This document shows, piece by piece, positions 8,583 through 17,185 of a stretch of 64,000 bases of DNA (positions are counted from its first letter, which is position 1; each line of letters starts with the position of its first letter). Location: positions 1-64,000 of the forward strand of contig CAJXUS010000013.1 of the NCBI GenBank assembly GCA_913060675.1, read 5' to 3'. The notes under the pieces were generated by a model, which saw only the letters and a list, made by a program, of their open reading frames with translations, had not been told where the DNA came from and searched no databases. The stretch comes from an uncultured Rhodospirillales bacterium. GTDB lineage: Bacteria; Pseudomonadota; Alphaproteobacteria; Kiloniellales; Kiloniellaceae. The translations under genes and the position numbers were made by a program.

Positions 8583-8943
8583 TTTAAACACCCTCCTTTC
8601 GATAACAAAGAAATGAGCCGTGGAACGGGGTTGTTTTTTTGGACTTGGGGGAGGTATAGGGATTTTCGTTGTCCCCAACTCTGCTAGCTGAGGAAGGTCG
8701 GTTAAGCGAACCCTTGTCGATTTGTACAGCAAAGAAGGCTGCTATATTTGGAGTTATGTGAACCACGTGCTACTCCCAGTCAATTTTTGACACTTGGGGC
8801 GCACCTCCCTTTTTTCTTTTAATTATACTATATTTTACCGGTTAGTTTCTGTCGAAAAAACGGGCTTGAAAGAAAGAATAAGCGGCTTTAGGTGGTTTAT
8901 CGATAATGATATGGCAATAGAGGCGTGGGAGAGATCAATGGTC
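8583..8943. other. Intergenic region upstream of the dehydrogenase
   Basis: About 360 bp between the dehydrogenase start and the copper-chaperone terminator. It must hold the dehydrogenase promoter and leader. Short open frames exist on both strands, including one at 8794-8976 on the plus strand, but none has a ribosome site and coding-like composition. I see no convincing RNA structure. Confidence 0.5.
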
Positions 8944-8974
8944 AAAAAAAGCCAGGTTCAAAGAACCCGGCTTT
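8944..8974 (-). terminator. Intrinsic terminator of the copper-chaperone gene
   Basis: The arms AAAGCCAGGTTC (8948-8959) and GAACCCGGCTTT (8963-8974) form a 12-bp stem with one mismatch and a 3-nt loop. Read on the minus strand the stem is followed by a run of seven U, 20 bp after the chaperone stop. Confidence 0.85.
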
Positions 8975-8993
8975 AATCGTGTATTAGCGTATT

Positions 8994-9488
8994 TTAGTGT
9001 GTGGTGTGCTCTTTAGTTGTTCCATCCATAGGTTCCATGGCACCGCCTTTTTGGACATGGATCATGATATCAACAGAACCAGATTTTTCGAAGGATAGGG
9101 TAAGCGGGAACATTTCACCCTCTTTTAACGGTGCAGATAGGCCCATCATCATAATGTGAAAACCACCTGGTTTTAACTCTACCATTGATCCTGCTTTGAC
9201 TGGAATTCCACCTTCGACTTGGCGCATTTTCATGACGCCATCGATCATTGTGTGAGAGTGCAGCTCAATCCGCTTAGCAGCAGTACCTGACGCAGAGATA
9301 AGAGTGTCATCTTCTGAGCCCATGTTGTGCAGGGATAAGAACGATGCGCCGTTTTTCATTTGACCCAAGGTCGCCCGTGCCCATGGTTTTTGAACCATAA
9401 TGTCACCGGCTTTATTGTCGCTTGCTGAAACAATTGAAGTAAGGGATAGGCAGATGATAGCGGTTAGGGCAGCAAATAATTTTTTCAT
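8994..9488 (-). CDS. PCu(A)C-family periplasmic copper chaperone
   Basis: Periplasmic Cu(I) carrier that delivers copper to the CuA site of cytochrome c oxidase, 164 residues. Seen: a signal peptide (MKKLFAALTAIICLSLTSIVSA) and a cupredoxin-like fold with the family copper ligands in order: LHSH, MKM, then HIMMM about 20 residues later. The C-terminus is Met/His-rich (MEPMDGTTKEHTTH), possibly an extra copper site. The ATG at 9488 is preceded by GAGG; an in-frame extension upstream lacks a signal-peptide start. The DUF2946 gene just upstream in the same direction supports a copper role. The strong terminator at 8944-8974 ends the unit. Confidence 0.92.
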   Translation of the reverse strand: MKKLFAALTAIICLSLTSIVSASDNKAGDIMVQKPWARATLGQMKNGASFLSLHNMGSEDDTLISASGTAAKRIELHSHTMIDGVMKMRQVEGGIPVKAGSMVELKPGGFHIMMMGLSAPLKEGEMFPLTLSFEKSGSVDIMIHVQKGGAMEPMDGTTKEHTTH

Positions 9489-9570
9489 GATAACCTCGTG
9501 GGGTAAGCCAGACGCGATGGTGCACTGGTTTTGATATAACAACTTGTTTGTGTGAAGACAGTGAGGAGCT

Positions 9571-10002
9571 TTAGGCTTTAGGCGGTGCTCTAGAGGCCGG
9601 TAGAGAATAGCCCTGTGCGGTCAGGTTTTTGTCAGAAATGTGCCAAGTCAATAATCTCTTCGATGAGAGAGAAGCCTCAGTTTTATTGCTCGTGTAATTA
9701 ACGGAAATAAAATTACCCGTAATACAGTGGTCACAATGGTCCTGATGACTGCTTGAAGGATCACTGTTATTGCTTTCACCCTGCGATATCCCTGTGGGTG
9801 TACAGATCAGCTGAAGTGCATCAATAATCCCTTGCTCACTCTCAAAAGAGTTTCCATCCAATGGAATTTGAGCAGAAGCAGCTTGAGATATGAAAAGAGC
9901 GGTAATAATGGGTAGGATTATTTTTAAGCAAAGGGCAACGATTGAAAGAGCAGCTAAACTGCGTCGATCATGATCGATGGTATATGTGTTGCCCTTGCGC
10001 AT
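9571..10002 (-). CDS. DUF2946-like protein with HCDHC motif
   Basis: 143 residues from the ATG at 10002; a TTG 21 bp upstream is the alternative, and neither has a strong ribosome site. Seen: a basic N-terminus, one hydrophobic helix near residues 19-44 that may be an uncleaved anchor or signal, a short acidic region, the motif HQDHCDHC, and a C-terminus ending RAPP as in DUF2946 proteins. The His/Cys cluster looks metal-binding. The family is uncharacterised but is often found with copper proteins; here the PCu(A)C chaperone follows 82 bp downstream on the same strand, so I infer a copper-related role. Confidence 0.72.
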   Translation of the reverse strand: MRKGNTYTIDHDRRSLAALSIVALCLKIILPIITALFISQAASAQIPLDGNSFESEQGIIDALQLICTPTGISQGESNNSDPSSSHQDHCDHCITGNFISVNYTSNKTEASLSSKRLLTWHISDKNLTAQGYSLPASRAPPKA

Positions 10003-10040
10003 ATGGAGCTCAAGTATTGCCAAAAAAAGATATCTTTTGC

Positions 10041-10715
10041 TTAGCGCCTTGGTAGTGTCTTGGCAAGCTCATCACCTGATTGAAGCTGTATTTCGGTCAT
10101 CTTTGCGCGCAATTGTCGCAGATTTTGAGTGCTGTAGGTGTTGCCTTGTTCGGAAGCAACTTTGAACCAGGCATAGGCTTTTATTATATTGGCGGTGACA
10201 CCGCGACCCCTTTCATACAAACGGCCTAGGTTGCGTTGTGCAATGGGATGCCCTTGTTGAGCTGCCTTTTCATACCAGATCACGGCTTTTGAATAGTCAG
10301 GTCGTTGGCCAAGACCATTTTTAAACATGCTGGCCAAGCTGTTTTGTGCCGCGGGGTCACCTGCTTCCGCGGCGAGCCCTAGCCAATGAGAGGCCAGTTG
10401 GAAGTCCTGTTTAACACCAATGCCATCGGCATAGTACAGGCCCATGTAGCTCTGGGCCTTTGCGTTGCCTTGCTTTGCCGCTTGAAGATACCAATAGGCT
10501 GATTGTTTATAGTTTAGTTGTTCTCCCTGGCCTTCACGATATATGTGCCCCATGTAGAGTTGAGCAACAGGGTCTCCCTGTTTCGCCGGGGATCTCAGTT
10601 CTGATATGGCAGTATTGTATTGTCCGCTTTTATAGGCTTCTAAACCGTGAGATGTGTCTGCCTGAACTTGAAAGACAAATGATAAACAAGAAAGAATTAT
10701 TGCGAAGCGCAGCAT
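10041..10715 (-). CDS. Sel1-repeat (TPR-like) exported protein
   Basis: 224 residues with a short signal peptide (about 1-19, FQVQA) and a solenoid of four clear Sel1 repeats (QGDPVAQLYMGHIYREGQG, QGNAKAQSYMGLYYADGIG, AGDPAAQNSLASMFKNGLG, QGHPIAQRNLGRLYERGRG) plus a partial fifth. Such proteins are protein-protein scaffolds; the partner is not indicated. It ends 39 bp upstream of the DUF2946 gene on the same strand, so it could be the first gene of that unit. The ATG at 10715 has a weak ribosome site (GGAAG). Confidence 0.85.
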   Translation of the reverse strand: MLRFAIILSCLSFVFQVQADTSHGLEAYKSGQYNTAISELRSPAKQGDPVAQLYMGHIYREGQGEQLNYKQSAYWYLQAAKQGNAKAQSYMGLYYADGIGVKQDFQLASHWLGLAAEAGDPAAQNSLASMFKNGLGQRPDYSKAVIWYEKAAQQGHPIAQRNLGRLYERGRGVTANIIKAYAWFKVASEQGNTYSTQNLRQLRAKMTEIQLQSGDELAKTLPRR

Positions 10716-10887
10716 GAGTTACTTCCGTAAATGTGATCAGAGGCCAAAGACGAGAGCTCGCAGAAGTATAATCTCAGGTGACACAAAAATAACAGTGAAA
10801 TGTTAGAGGTGATCAGACGCCAAGAAGCTTTGGAAAGTTAAATTTTTCGTATACCTATATGAAGATGAGAATACAGGAAATCGGATC

Positions 10888-11157
10888 TCAGATATCAGGA
10901 GCAATGATCAAGATTTGATCGTTATCGTGATAGAGGGTCATGCCATTGGCAAACTGGCTATAGGTCAAGCCACTAACTTCTGTACCGGAAGCTGTAATAT
11001 GAGAATCTGCAACGACACCAGTTTCGATAAGGGGGGTATCAGCTTCAATTTTGAGCGGTTCGTCACGCGCGAACAAAACCACCTCTCCCGCATCATCGGG
11101 AAGAAGGTCTGCTAGTTGCAGGACGAGTTCGTCGTCAGTATCAAAAAATCCGCTCAT
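10888..11157 (-). CDS. Small uncharacterised acidic protein
   Basis: 89 residues, strongly acidic, no signal peptide, no Cys. The sequence alternates short hydrophobic beta-like strands (EVVLFAR, ILIIAPDI) with Gly/Ser/Thr turns and ends in a compact YSQFANGMTLYHDNDQ segment. The start is an ATG with AAGGA 15 nt upstream, which is long spacing. Coding-like composition and good separation from its neighbours support a real gene. I do not recognise the family and propose no function. Confidence 0.6.
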   Translation of the reverse strand: MSGFFDTDDELVLQLADLLPDDAGEVVLFARDEPLKIEADTPLIETGVVADSHITASGTEVSGLTYSQFANGMTLYHDNDQILIIAPDI

Positions 11158-11617
11158 GTATAAGTTTTATTCCTTTCTGATTCCCGATGCAATGCTTTTT
11201 TTATAGTGATTCCAGTGACTTTTCTGTGTCAGCAATGTTTTTTAACTATATTTATGTCGCCTTTGAAGCTGATGATTCCCTCTATTAGCGAGTATGTTTT
11301 TGTTAAAGGGGTGCTGAATTGAAGGCTGATCTATTTGAAAGAAAGATTTTGAAGGGTTAACTGTTTGAAAGATAGGGAATAAATAAACCTAAGTTGGTTT
11401 GGCGTTTATAAATTTCTTTGCTACCAAACGGCGTTTCTTCTATAAGCACTGAGAAATTGGCGGTGGTCACATAAAAGCCCCCAGCACGACAGACTTAAAA
11501 TAACCCGAAAAATCGGGAACCAAATAATAAACAGTGACCATCTAATCGTGAATACATGTTTGCAGTAAATCTGCATTGATGACGTATATCCAAGCCGTGT
11601 ATGGGAAGGCAAAAAAA
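11158..11617. other. AT-rich intergenic region between divergent genes
   Basis: About 460 bp with promoters for the small acidic protein (left) and the PEPC-like gene (right). A minor hairpin, CCGA-AAAA-TCGG, lies near 11504-11515. No open frame with a ribosome site and no clear sigma-70 hexamer pair stood out. Confidence 0.4.
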
Positions 11618-14600
11618 ATGACTAAATTAAAAGTCCAAAAAGGGCTCGCTCTAAATAAATTACTTTCGCGTTTAAAAAGTGAAGATAAGTTCACGCCTGC
11701 TACGGCGTTGCGTGATGAGCTTGAGGCCCGCCTTGTAACAATGCGGCAAGAGACGGTTAGTCACCCTCTGGGAAATCCTGTACTTGAACTTGCACACGAT
11801 CTATCCGAACGCTTAGCTGCGGGACAGATCTCGGTGGATTTGCTGGCTGAACTCGTGCAATTGGTATCTGTCGAAGCGTTCGCAGACCGTGCAGAAAGAG
11901 TTGGAGATTATGTCGGGCTCGCTGAAATCGATGAGAATAGATCCAGGTTGGCGACACTTTTTAAATGCTTGGCAAAGAGTGACGTTACCAACGAACAGCA
12001 AGTGTCAGACATTGTTTCGTTTGCCGAGTACCAAAAGAGAATTGAAAGAGAAGCTTTTGGTATTGTAATTACAGCGCACCCAACCTTTGGTTTGACCAAA
12101 GAGCACTATCAGGCCTTGGCTCAGTTCGCCTCTAATGAAAGTCATTCCGGGCAAGCCCTTTCTGAGCAAGAGATTGATCGCCTTAGCCAATTGGTTATTG
12201 ATAACTCTCATGAGCCTGACCAGAAAATAGATCTGCTCGCCGAACACGCTCAAGCTTTGAAGGCGATAGAATCAATTCAGCAGGCGATGAGAGAGATCTA
12301 CGATGTGGCCTTGAATGTTGCTGCTGAACTCTACCCTGATAACTGGACCGAATTGTCCCCGAAAATTCTCTCTATTGCCAGTTGGGTTGGTTATGATTTG
12401 GATGGCCGAACTGATATTACCTGGGCGACCACACTTCATACTCGGTTAAGGGTACAGGTTGTTCAGCTTCGTTATTATATATCTACCTTGACCAAAATTA
12501 TGTCTGATCGAGAAACAGATCAGGATGAACTTGGCACTACCTTGGCTTTGATTAAAAGTAGAGTTTCTCTTGCGCTTCTTGTTGCAGAAAAGGAAACCAA
12601 TTTCTTTGGTCAAAGCGAAACTTCTGAATACGCCCTAAAAGAAATGTCTCGAAGTATTGTATCTGATGATGGTTCGCGTCTGATTCATACCACGGAACTT
12701 ATTGAGGCTCTTAACCGTGCGGTAAGTTTAACCGAAGATAAGACACTGATACGCTCGTTGATAATCTTGCGGTCAGAAATTGCAAATTATGGCCTCGCAA
12801 GCTCGCATATGCATGTCCGCTTGAATTCAGTACAACTTCACAACGCCATTCGTAAAAGTATCGGTATGGAAGGCGAGCCTGATGATCCCGGCCGTCGTCG
12901 TGGTAACTTCAGAGCCCTTTCAAATTTGCTGGATGAAGTTCAACCGACACGGGTCAACTTTGGCTCTTTATCTGCAGAGCATACGACAGCAAAGCGTATG
13001 TTTATGCTGATCGCTCAGATGATCAAGTATGTCGATGCATCCCGACCCATTCGTTTTCTTATCGCCGAATGTGACACTCCCTTTACCATTCTCACAGCGC
13101 TTTACTACGCAAAGCACTTTGGCATTGATGAACATCTGGATATCTCCCCCCTGTTTGAAACGGGTACGGCGCTGGAGCGCGGGAGTGAGGTTATTGCCGA
13201 ACTCTTGGATAATGAGCACTACCTTGCTTATGTGAAAAAGCGTGGACGTCTCTGTATTCAGACAGGTTTCTCTGATGCTGGTCGATATCTGGGGCAGGTA
13301 TCTGCGTCTCTGGCGATTGAACGCCTTCATATGAAATTAGCGCGCCTTCTTGCCGATAGAAAAGTGAGCAATGTTGAGGTTGTGATTTTTGATACCCATG
13401 GTGAATCCATGGGGCGTGGCGCACATCCTGTGAGTTTTGCCGATCGTCTGAAGTATGTATCTTCTCCGATGACGAGATCACTTTTTGCCAAGAACTCAAT
13501 ACCTCTAAAGCAAGAGGTCAGTTTCCAAGGCGGTGATGGGTATCTTTATTTTGGAACGCCTAAGCTTGCTTTGACGACGGTTACTCGGCTGCTTGAACAT
13601 GCCTTAGAGCGACCAGAAGTTGATGAGAATGATCCTTTCTACACTAATACGGACTATTCCCTGGATTTCTTCCTTTCGTTGAAGAGCTTTCATGAATCTG
13701 CGCTCGAGAACAAAGACTATGCCTCTTTGCTTGGGTCATTCAGCACCAATTTGCTCTATCAAACGGGCTCTAGAAAGAGTAAGCGTCAGCACGATAAACT
13801 TCATGGCGTTGATCGTGGACATCCCTCGCAAATCCGGGCGATTCCCCACAATGCGATCTTGCAACAGTTGGGCTATCTCGCAAATACGGCAGGTGGCTTT
13901 GGTACGGCGATTTCCCGTGACTTGGATGCTTTCGTCAAACTTCACGGCCAATCAGATCGGGTCCGCCGATTTATGGATATGGTTTCCTACGCAAAGGGAC
14001 TAAGTAGCCTGAACACCCCTGAAGCCTATGCTGCTTTGTTTAACCCGCGTTATTGGCTGGCTAAGGCCTATGCGGTTAAACACACGGAGAGAGCTCGAGA
14101 TCAGTTGAGGCTTTCTAACTTGGTCGGGGTTACTGAACGTTATGATGGCATGAGCCGGATGCTTCAAACCTTCCGCCAAGATGCAATTCACCTTCATAGT
14201 GGGCTTGATGCGTTAACAGCAGATGGACAAGAAAAAGTCTTCCCCTTTGATACCCGCCGCCGTATCAATTTGATAATTCTGCATATCGTTCGTCTTTGTC
14301 TGATTCAGGAAATTTTCTTGTTATCTATGAGAATTCCAGCTTTTGCTAACAGAGATGATTTAACTTTAGACGATGTTATTCAGGATATTCTTGCCATGGA
14401 AATTCCTTCTGCATTGGAAGAGTTAAAAGCAACCTTTCCTGTTTATGAAGGTCAAACCACATTTACAGCCAAGGACTATGGAGAAGCGAGTGATTATAGT
14501 GATGATGAATCTCGTGATTACTCAGAAGAACATCAGAAAATATTTGCTCCGATAGAAGAGCTATATGACCTTTGTCGACGGGTTTCTGTCGGGATCTCGA

Positions 14601-14623
14601 ACAGTATTGGCGCCCATGGCTAA
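11618..14623 (+). CDS. Divergent phosphoenolpyruvate carboxylase homologue
   Basis: 1001 residues, the length and motif order of PEP carboxylase (PEPC), but not a standard one. Kept: ITAHPTF (catalytic-type His154), SWVGYDLDGRTD where PEPC has SWxGGDRDGNP, the Arg401 segment MHVRLNS, PLFETGT (Glu514), a GSRKSKR segment and RAIP near 740. Changed: the FHGRGG...GRGG loop reads FDTHGESMGRGAHP, so the positions of E. coli His579 and Arg581 are Asp592 and His594 while Arg600 is kept; the YSDSAKDAG lysine is Arg556; and the C-terminal Q/RNTG is replaced by SNSIG followed by three extra residues. Alignment was by eye. The ATG at 11618 has GGAAGG 8 nt upstream; ATG 11579 and TTG 11576 are weaker. Either a PEPC with altered chemistry or a non-carboxylating paralogue. 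Confidence 0.8.
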   Translation: MTKLKVQKGLALNKLLSRLKSEDKFTPATALRDELEARLVTMRQETVSHPLGNPVLELAHDLSERLAAGQISVDLLAELVQLVSVEAFADRAERVGDYVGLAEIDENRSRLATLFKCLAKSDVTNEQQVSDIVSFAEYQKRIEREAFGIVITAHPTFGLTKEHYQALAQFASNESHSGQALSEQEIDRLSQLVIDNSHEPDQKIDLLAEHAQALKAIESIQQAMREIYDVALNVAAELYPDNWTELSPKILSIASWVGYDLDGRTDITWATTLHTRLRVQVVQLRYYISTLTKIMSDRETDQDELGTTLALIKSRVSLALLVAEKETNFFGQSETSEYALKEMSRSIVSDDGSRLIHTTELIEALNRAVSLTEDKTLIRSLIILRSEIANYGLASSHMHVRLNSVQLHNAIRKSIGMEGEPDDPGRRRGNFRALSNLLDEVQPTRVNFGSLSAEHTTAKRMFMLIAQMIKYVDASRPIRFLIAECDTPFTILTALYYAKHFGIDEHLDISPLFETGTALERGSEVIAELLDNEHYLAYVKKRGRLCIQTGFSDAGRYLGQVSASLAIERLHMKLARLLADRKVSNVEVVIFDTHGESMGRGAHPVSFADRLKYVSSPMTRSLFAKNSIPLKQEVSFQGGDGYLYFGTPKLALTTVTRLLEHALERPEVDENDPFYTNTDYSLDFFLSLKSFHESALENKDYASLLGSFSTNLLYQTGSRKSKRQHDKLHGVDRGHPSQIRAIPHNAILQQLGYLANTAGGFGTAISRDLDAFVKLHGQSDRVRRFMDMVSYAKGLSSLNTPEAYAALFNPRYWLAKAYAVKHTERARDQLRLSNLVGVTERYDGMSRMLQTFRQDAIHLHSGLDALTADGQEKVFPFDTRRRINLIILHIVRLCLIQEIFLLSMRIPAFANRDDLTLDDVIQDILAMEIPSALEELKATFPVYEGQTTFTAKDYGEASDYSDDESRDYSEEHQKIFAPIEELYDLCRRVSVGISNSIGAHG

Positions 14624-14686
14624 TCTTGAAAATGTGTCCAGATGGGTCGATATTAAGGGCCGATGGTATAAAGTGGAGGCTTTAGC

Positions 14687-15226
14687 GTGATTGATGATGT
14701 TTTGAACTTCTGGTTTGCAGAAGGTATGGACAAAAAATGGTTTTTTAAAGACCAGGCATTTGATCGCGAGGTTGAACAGAAATTACTCCCTCTTTATGAA
14801 AAAGCTATCCTGGGTGAGCTGAAAGATTGGGAAAGCTCTGTCGAAGGTTGCCTTGCGCTTTGTATTCTCTTGGATCAGGTTCCCCGAAATCTTTTTCGAA
14901 ATGATCCCAAGACCTATGCTACCGATTTAGCGGCTTTAATAATCGCAAAAGTTGTTGTCGAAAAAGCATGGGATAAATCACTAACTCAACGCGAGAGAGT
15001 TTTTATTTACCTCCCGTTTGAACACAGTGAAGACCTATCTGTGCAACAAGAATCTTTGAACCTTTATCGTACGCTTGATGATAACTCTGATTGGTATGTC
15101 TATGCAGAAAAACACGAAGTCATTGTCAGACGATTTGGTCGGTTTCCACATAGAAACCAGGTTCTCGGTCGGGAAAGTACGGCTGAAGAGATTGAGTTTC
15201 TAACACAGCCGGGGTCTTCTTTTTAA
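14687..15226 (+). CDS. DUF924-family protein
   Basis: 179 residues. Seen: the family opening VLNFWF, an acidic/aromatic first third, LDQVPRNLFRNDP near residues 62-74, and the His/Glu-rich YLPFEHSEDLSVQQESLNLY near 106-125, all as in DUF924 (TPR-like helical) proteins. The start is GTG at 14687, supported by GGAGG at 14675-14679. It lies 63 bp after the PEPC-like gene, in the same direction and with no terminator between, so co-transcription is likely. Biochemical function of the family is unknown. Confidence 0.85.
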   Translation: MIDDVLNFWFAEGMDKKWFFKDQAFDREVEQKLLPLYEKAILGELKDWESSVEGCLALCILLDQVPRNLFRNDPKTYATDLAALIIAKVVVEKAWDKSLTQRERVFIYLPFEHSEDLSVQQESLNLYRTLDDNSDWYVYAEKHEVIVRRFGRFPHRNQVLGRESTAEEIEFLTQPGSSF

Positions 15227-15266
15227 CAAGGGGCTGACGTTAGAAAAATACTATTTCGCAGTAAAT

Positions 15267-15300
15267 AACAAAGGCGAAACACGCTTGTTCCGCCTTTGTT
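15267..15300. terminator. Bidirectional terminator between convergent genes
   Basis: AACAAAGGCG at 15267-15276 pairs with CGCCTTTGTT at 15291-15300. It lies between the DUF924 stop and the stop of the convergent reductase gene and can serve both. Confidence 0.75.
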
Positions 15301-15325
15301 AGAAAACCAATTCTTCAAATGTTAC

Positions 15326-16300
15326 TTACCTACCATGAGGGGCATTGAAGTCAATCTCAGGCCCACAAGGAATGATGCCTGTTGGGTTGATTGTTTCATG
15401 GCTACCGTAATAATGGGCTTTAATGTGGGGGATGTTTACCGTCTCTGCCACGCCAGGATATTGATAAAGTTCACGGGTTAAAGCCCAGAGATTGGGATAA
15501 TCGACGAGGCGTTTTTTGTTACACTTAAAGTGACCATGGTAAACAGGATCAAAGCGTAAAAGCGTGGTGAACAATCGCCAATCAGCTTCTGTAAGTTGAT
15601 CCCCTGCAATATACTTTTGACTGTTCAGGCTTTCTTCGAGTTTATCCATCGCCTCAAACAGGGCTTCGTATGCGTCTTCGTACGCAGTCTGAGTGGTCGC
15701 AAAGCCGCTTTTGTATACGCCATTGTTGATGTTGTGATAGACGAGCTCGTTCACACTATCTATCGCATCTCGAAGGTGTGTTGGGTAAAAGTCAGGGATG
15801 TCATTTGTAGCAAGGGCATCAAATGAGCTATTGAACATACGAATGATTTCAGAGGATTCATTGCTTATGATCGTTTGCTCTTTTTTATCCCAGAGAATTG
15901 GAACAGTAACCCTGCCAGTGTAGTTAGGATCAGCCTTGGTATAGATCTGGTGAGCATAATCTAGTCCATAAAGATGATCTTCTGTTGAACCAAGATCCCC
16001 TGGTTGAAACTCCCAACCATTTTCTTTCATTTTCCAATGAACGACAGAAACTGAAATAGCTTGTTCCAAACCTTTTAGGCTACGAAAAATTAATGTTCTG
16101 TGGGCCCAGGGACAGGCCAAATTTACATAGAGATGATAGCGTCCACTTTCGGCTGGATATCCCTTTTCGCCATTCGGACCGTCTGAACCATCTGCAGTAA
16201 TCCAATTTCTAAATTGAGCATCTTTACGCTGAAATTTTCCATCACTGCTTTTGGTATCGTACCAGATATCGTGCCATTTTCCATCAACGAGCTTACCCAT
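15326..16300 (-). CDS. yqjG: Glutathionyl-hydroquinone reductase (xi-class GST)
   Basis: Cytosolic enzyme that uses glutathione to reduce glutathionyl-hydroquinones. 324 residues, typical for the ECM4/YqjG/PcpF family. Seen: the thioredoxin-fold active-site motif NLACPWAHR with catalytic Cys63, the xi-class helical C-terminal domain with NNGVYKSGFATTQTAYEDA, and LTEADWRLFTTLLRFDPVYHGHFKCN. The ATG at 16300 has AAGGA upstream. It is 18 bp downstream of the pirin gene on the same strand, so the two form a quinone/oxidative-stress unit, probably controlled by the divergent LysR regulator. Confidence 0.92.
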   Translation of the reverse strand: MGKLVDGKWHDIWYDTKSSDGKFQRKDAQFRNWITADGSDGPNGEKGYPAESGRYHLYVNLACPWAHRTLIFRSLKGLEQAISVSVVHWKMKENGWEFQPGDLGSTEDHLYGLDYAHQIYTKADPNYTGRVTVPILWDKKEQTIISNESSEIIRMFNSSFDALATNDIPDFYPTHLRDAIDSVNELVYHNINNGVYKSGFATTQTAYEDAYEALFEAMDKLEESLNSQKYIAGDQLTEADWRLFTTLLRFDPVYHGHFKCNKKRLVDYPNLWALTRELYQYPGVAETVNIPHIKAHYYGSHETINPTGIIPCGPEIDFNAPHGR

Positions 16301-16318
16301 TGGGGTGTTCCTTTCGAA

Positions 16319-17029
16319 TTATTGTATTGTATCTGGGAGATCTGCAAAAATAAGTTCCGCAGGGCTAAGAGCTTTGATTTTTAAAACGTTTTCCTTGGCA
16401 ATCATTGCACCATCTCTCTTATCAAGTCGCTGACCATTAAGCTCAATCGAGCCTGTAGAGACCACGAGATAACCCAGTCTCTCTTCCCCAATTGTTTGAG
16501 TTATTTCCTCATCCTCCTTCAGGTGGGTGCCATAGAGAGTTGCATCTTGATTGATCCGTAGGGCTTCTGGGTGCTCTTTTTGACCTGAAGCCAGTGGGAG
16601 GAACCCGCCTTGATAGTCTTCTTTTGAAAAGGTTTTTTGATCCCAATGGGGCGTTAGATAGTTTTCAGAAGGGTGGATCCATATTTGATAGAGCCCGGTG
16701 ACTTCTGCTTCGTGGTTATACTCACTGTGTAGAATTCCCTTACCCGCTGTCATGACTTGAATGTCGCCTGCAGGGGTTTTGCCTTTATTAGACAGATGAT
16801 CTTCATGGGATATAGCCCCGTAACGCACGTAGGTAATGATCTCCATGTTCCGGTGACCATGCATTGGAAATCCACCACCCGCTTGAATTTCATCGTCATT
16901 CCATACGAGAAGAGGGCCGATCCCAGTGCGGTTTGGATCCATATAATTTGCAAAACTAAAATGGTAATGGGCATTAAGCCATTCATTTTTGAAGCGTCCT
17001 AGGGTCTTGAAGGGACGAACATCAATCAT
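16319..17029 (-). CDS. Pirin-family protein (YhhW-like)
   Basis: Bicupin metalloprotein of 236 residues; some relatives have quercetin 2,3-dioxygenase activity. Seen: the N-terminal cupin motif GGFPMHGHRNMEIITYV and the second metal segment GKGILHSEYNH, giving likely ligands His57, His59, His101 and Glu103, and a degenerate C-terminal cupin. The ATG at 17029 follows AGGAG. It is first in a two-gene unit with the hydroquinone reductase, divergent from a LysR gene with an inverted repeat between. Confidence 0.92.
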   Translation of the reverse strand: MIDVRPFKTLGRFKNEWLNAHYHFSFANYMDPNRTGIGPLLVWNDDEIQAGGGFPMHGHRNMEIITYVRYGAISHEDHLSNKGKTPAGDIQVMTAGKGILHSEYNHEAEVTGLYQIWIHPSENYLTPHWDQKTFSKEDYQGGFLPLASGQKEHPEALRINQDATLYGTHLKEDEEITQTIGEERLGYLVVSTGSIELNGQRLDKRDGAMIAKENVLKIKALSPAELIFADLPDTIQ

Positions 17030-17112
17030 TTGGATCTCCTGTGATAAAGCGAAAAACGACTACTCACACAAAGATAGTTATGACACAGTACAATGATAAT
17101 TGGTGTTTTTGG

Positions 17113-17146
17113 AACAATATTGTTTCCTGTGGGAAACAGTATTGTT
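17113..17146. promoter_or_regulatory. Candidate LysR operator (15-bp inverted repeat)
   Basis: The arms 17113-17127 and 17132-17146 are inverted copies with one mismatch and a TGTG spacer. The centre fits the T-N11-A rule for LysR-type binding sites. It lies in the divergent region 84 bp before pirin and 40 bp before lysR, the right place for autoregulation and pirin control. Its position also argues that lysR starts at 17186 rather than at an upstream codon. Confidence 0.65.
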
Positions 17147-17185
17147 GGCTTGAGAGTAAATAAAACTTTTGGAGAGATTTTGAGC

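Noticed and set aside
8794-8976. 60-codon open frame on the plus strand
   Set aside because: No ribosome site, no conserved-looking composition, and it runs through the terminator of the opposite-strand copper chaperone gene.
11576-11617. Upstream start codons for the PEPC-like protein
   Set aside because: The TTG and ATG at 11576-11581 have no ribosome site, whereas GGAAGG lies at the right distance from ATG 11618.
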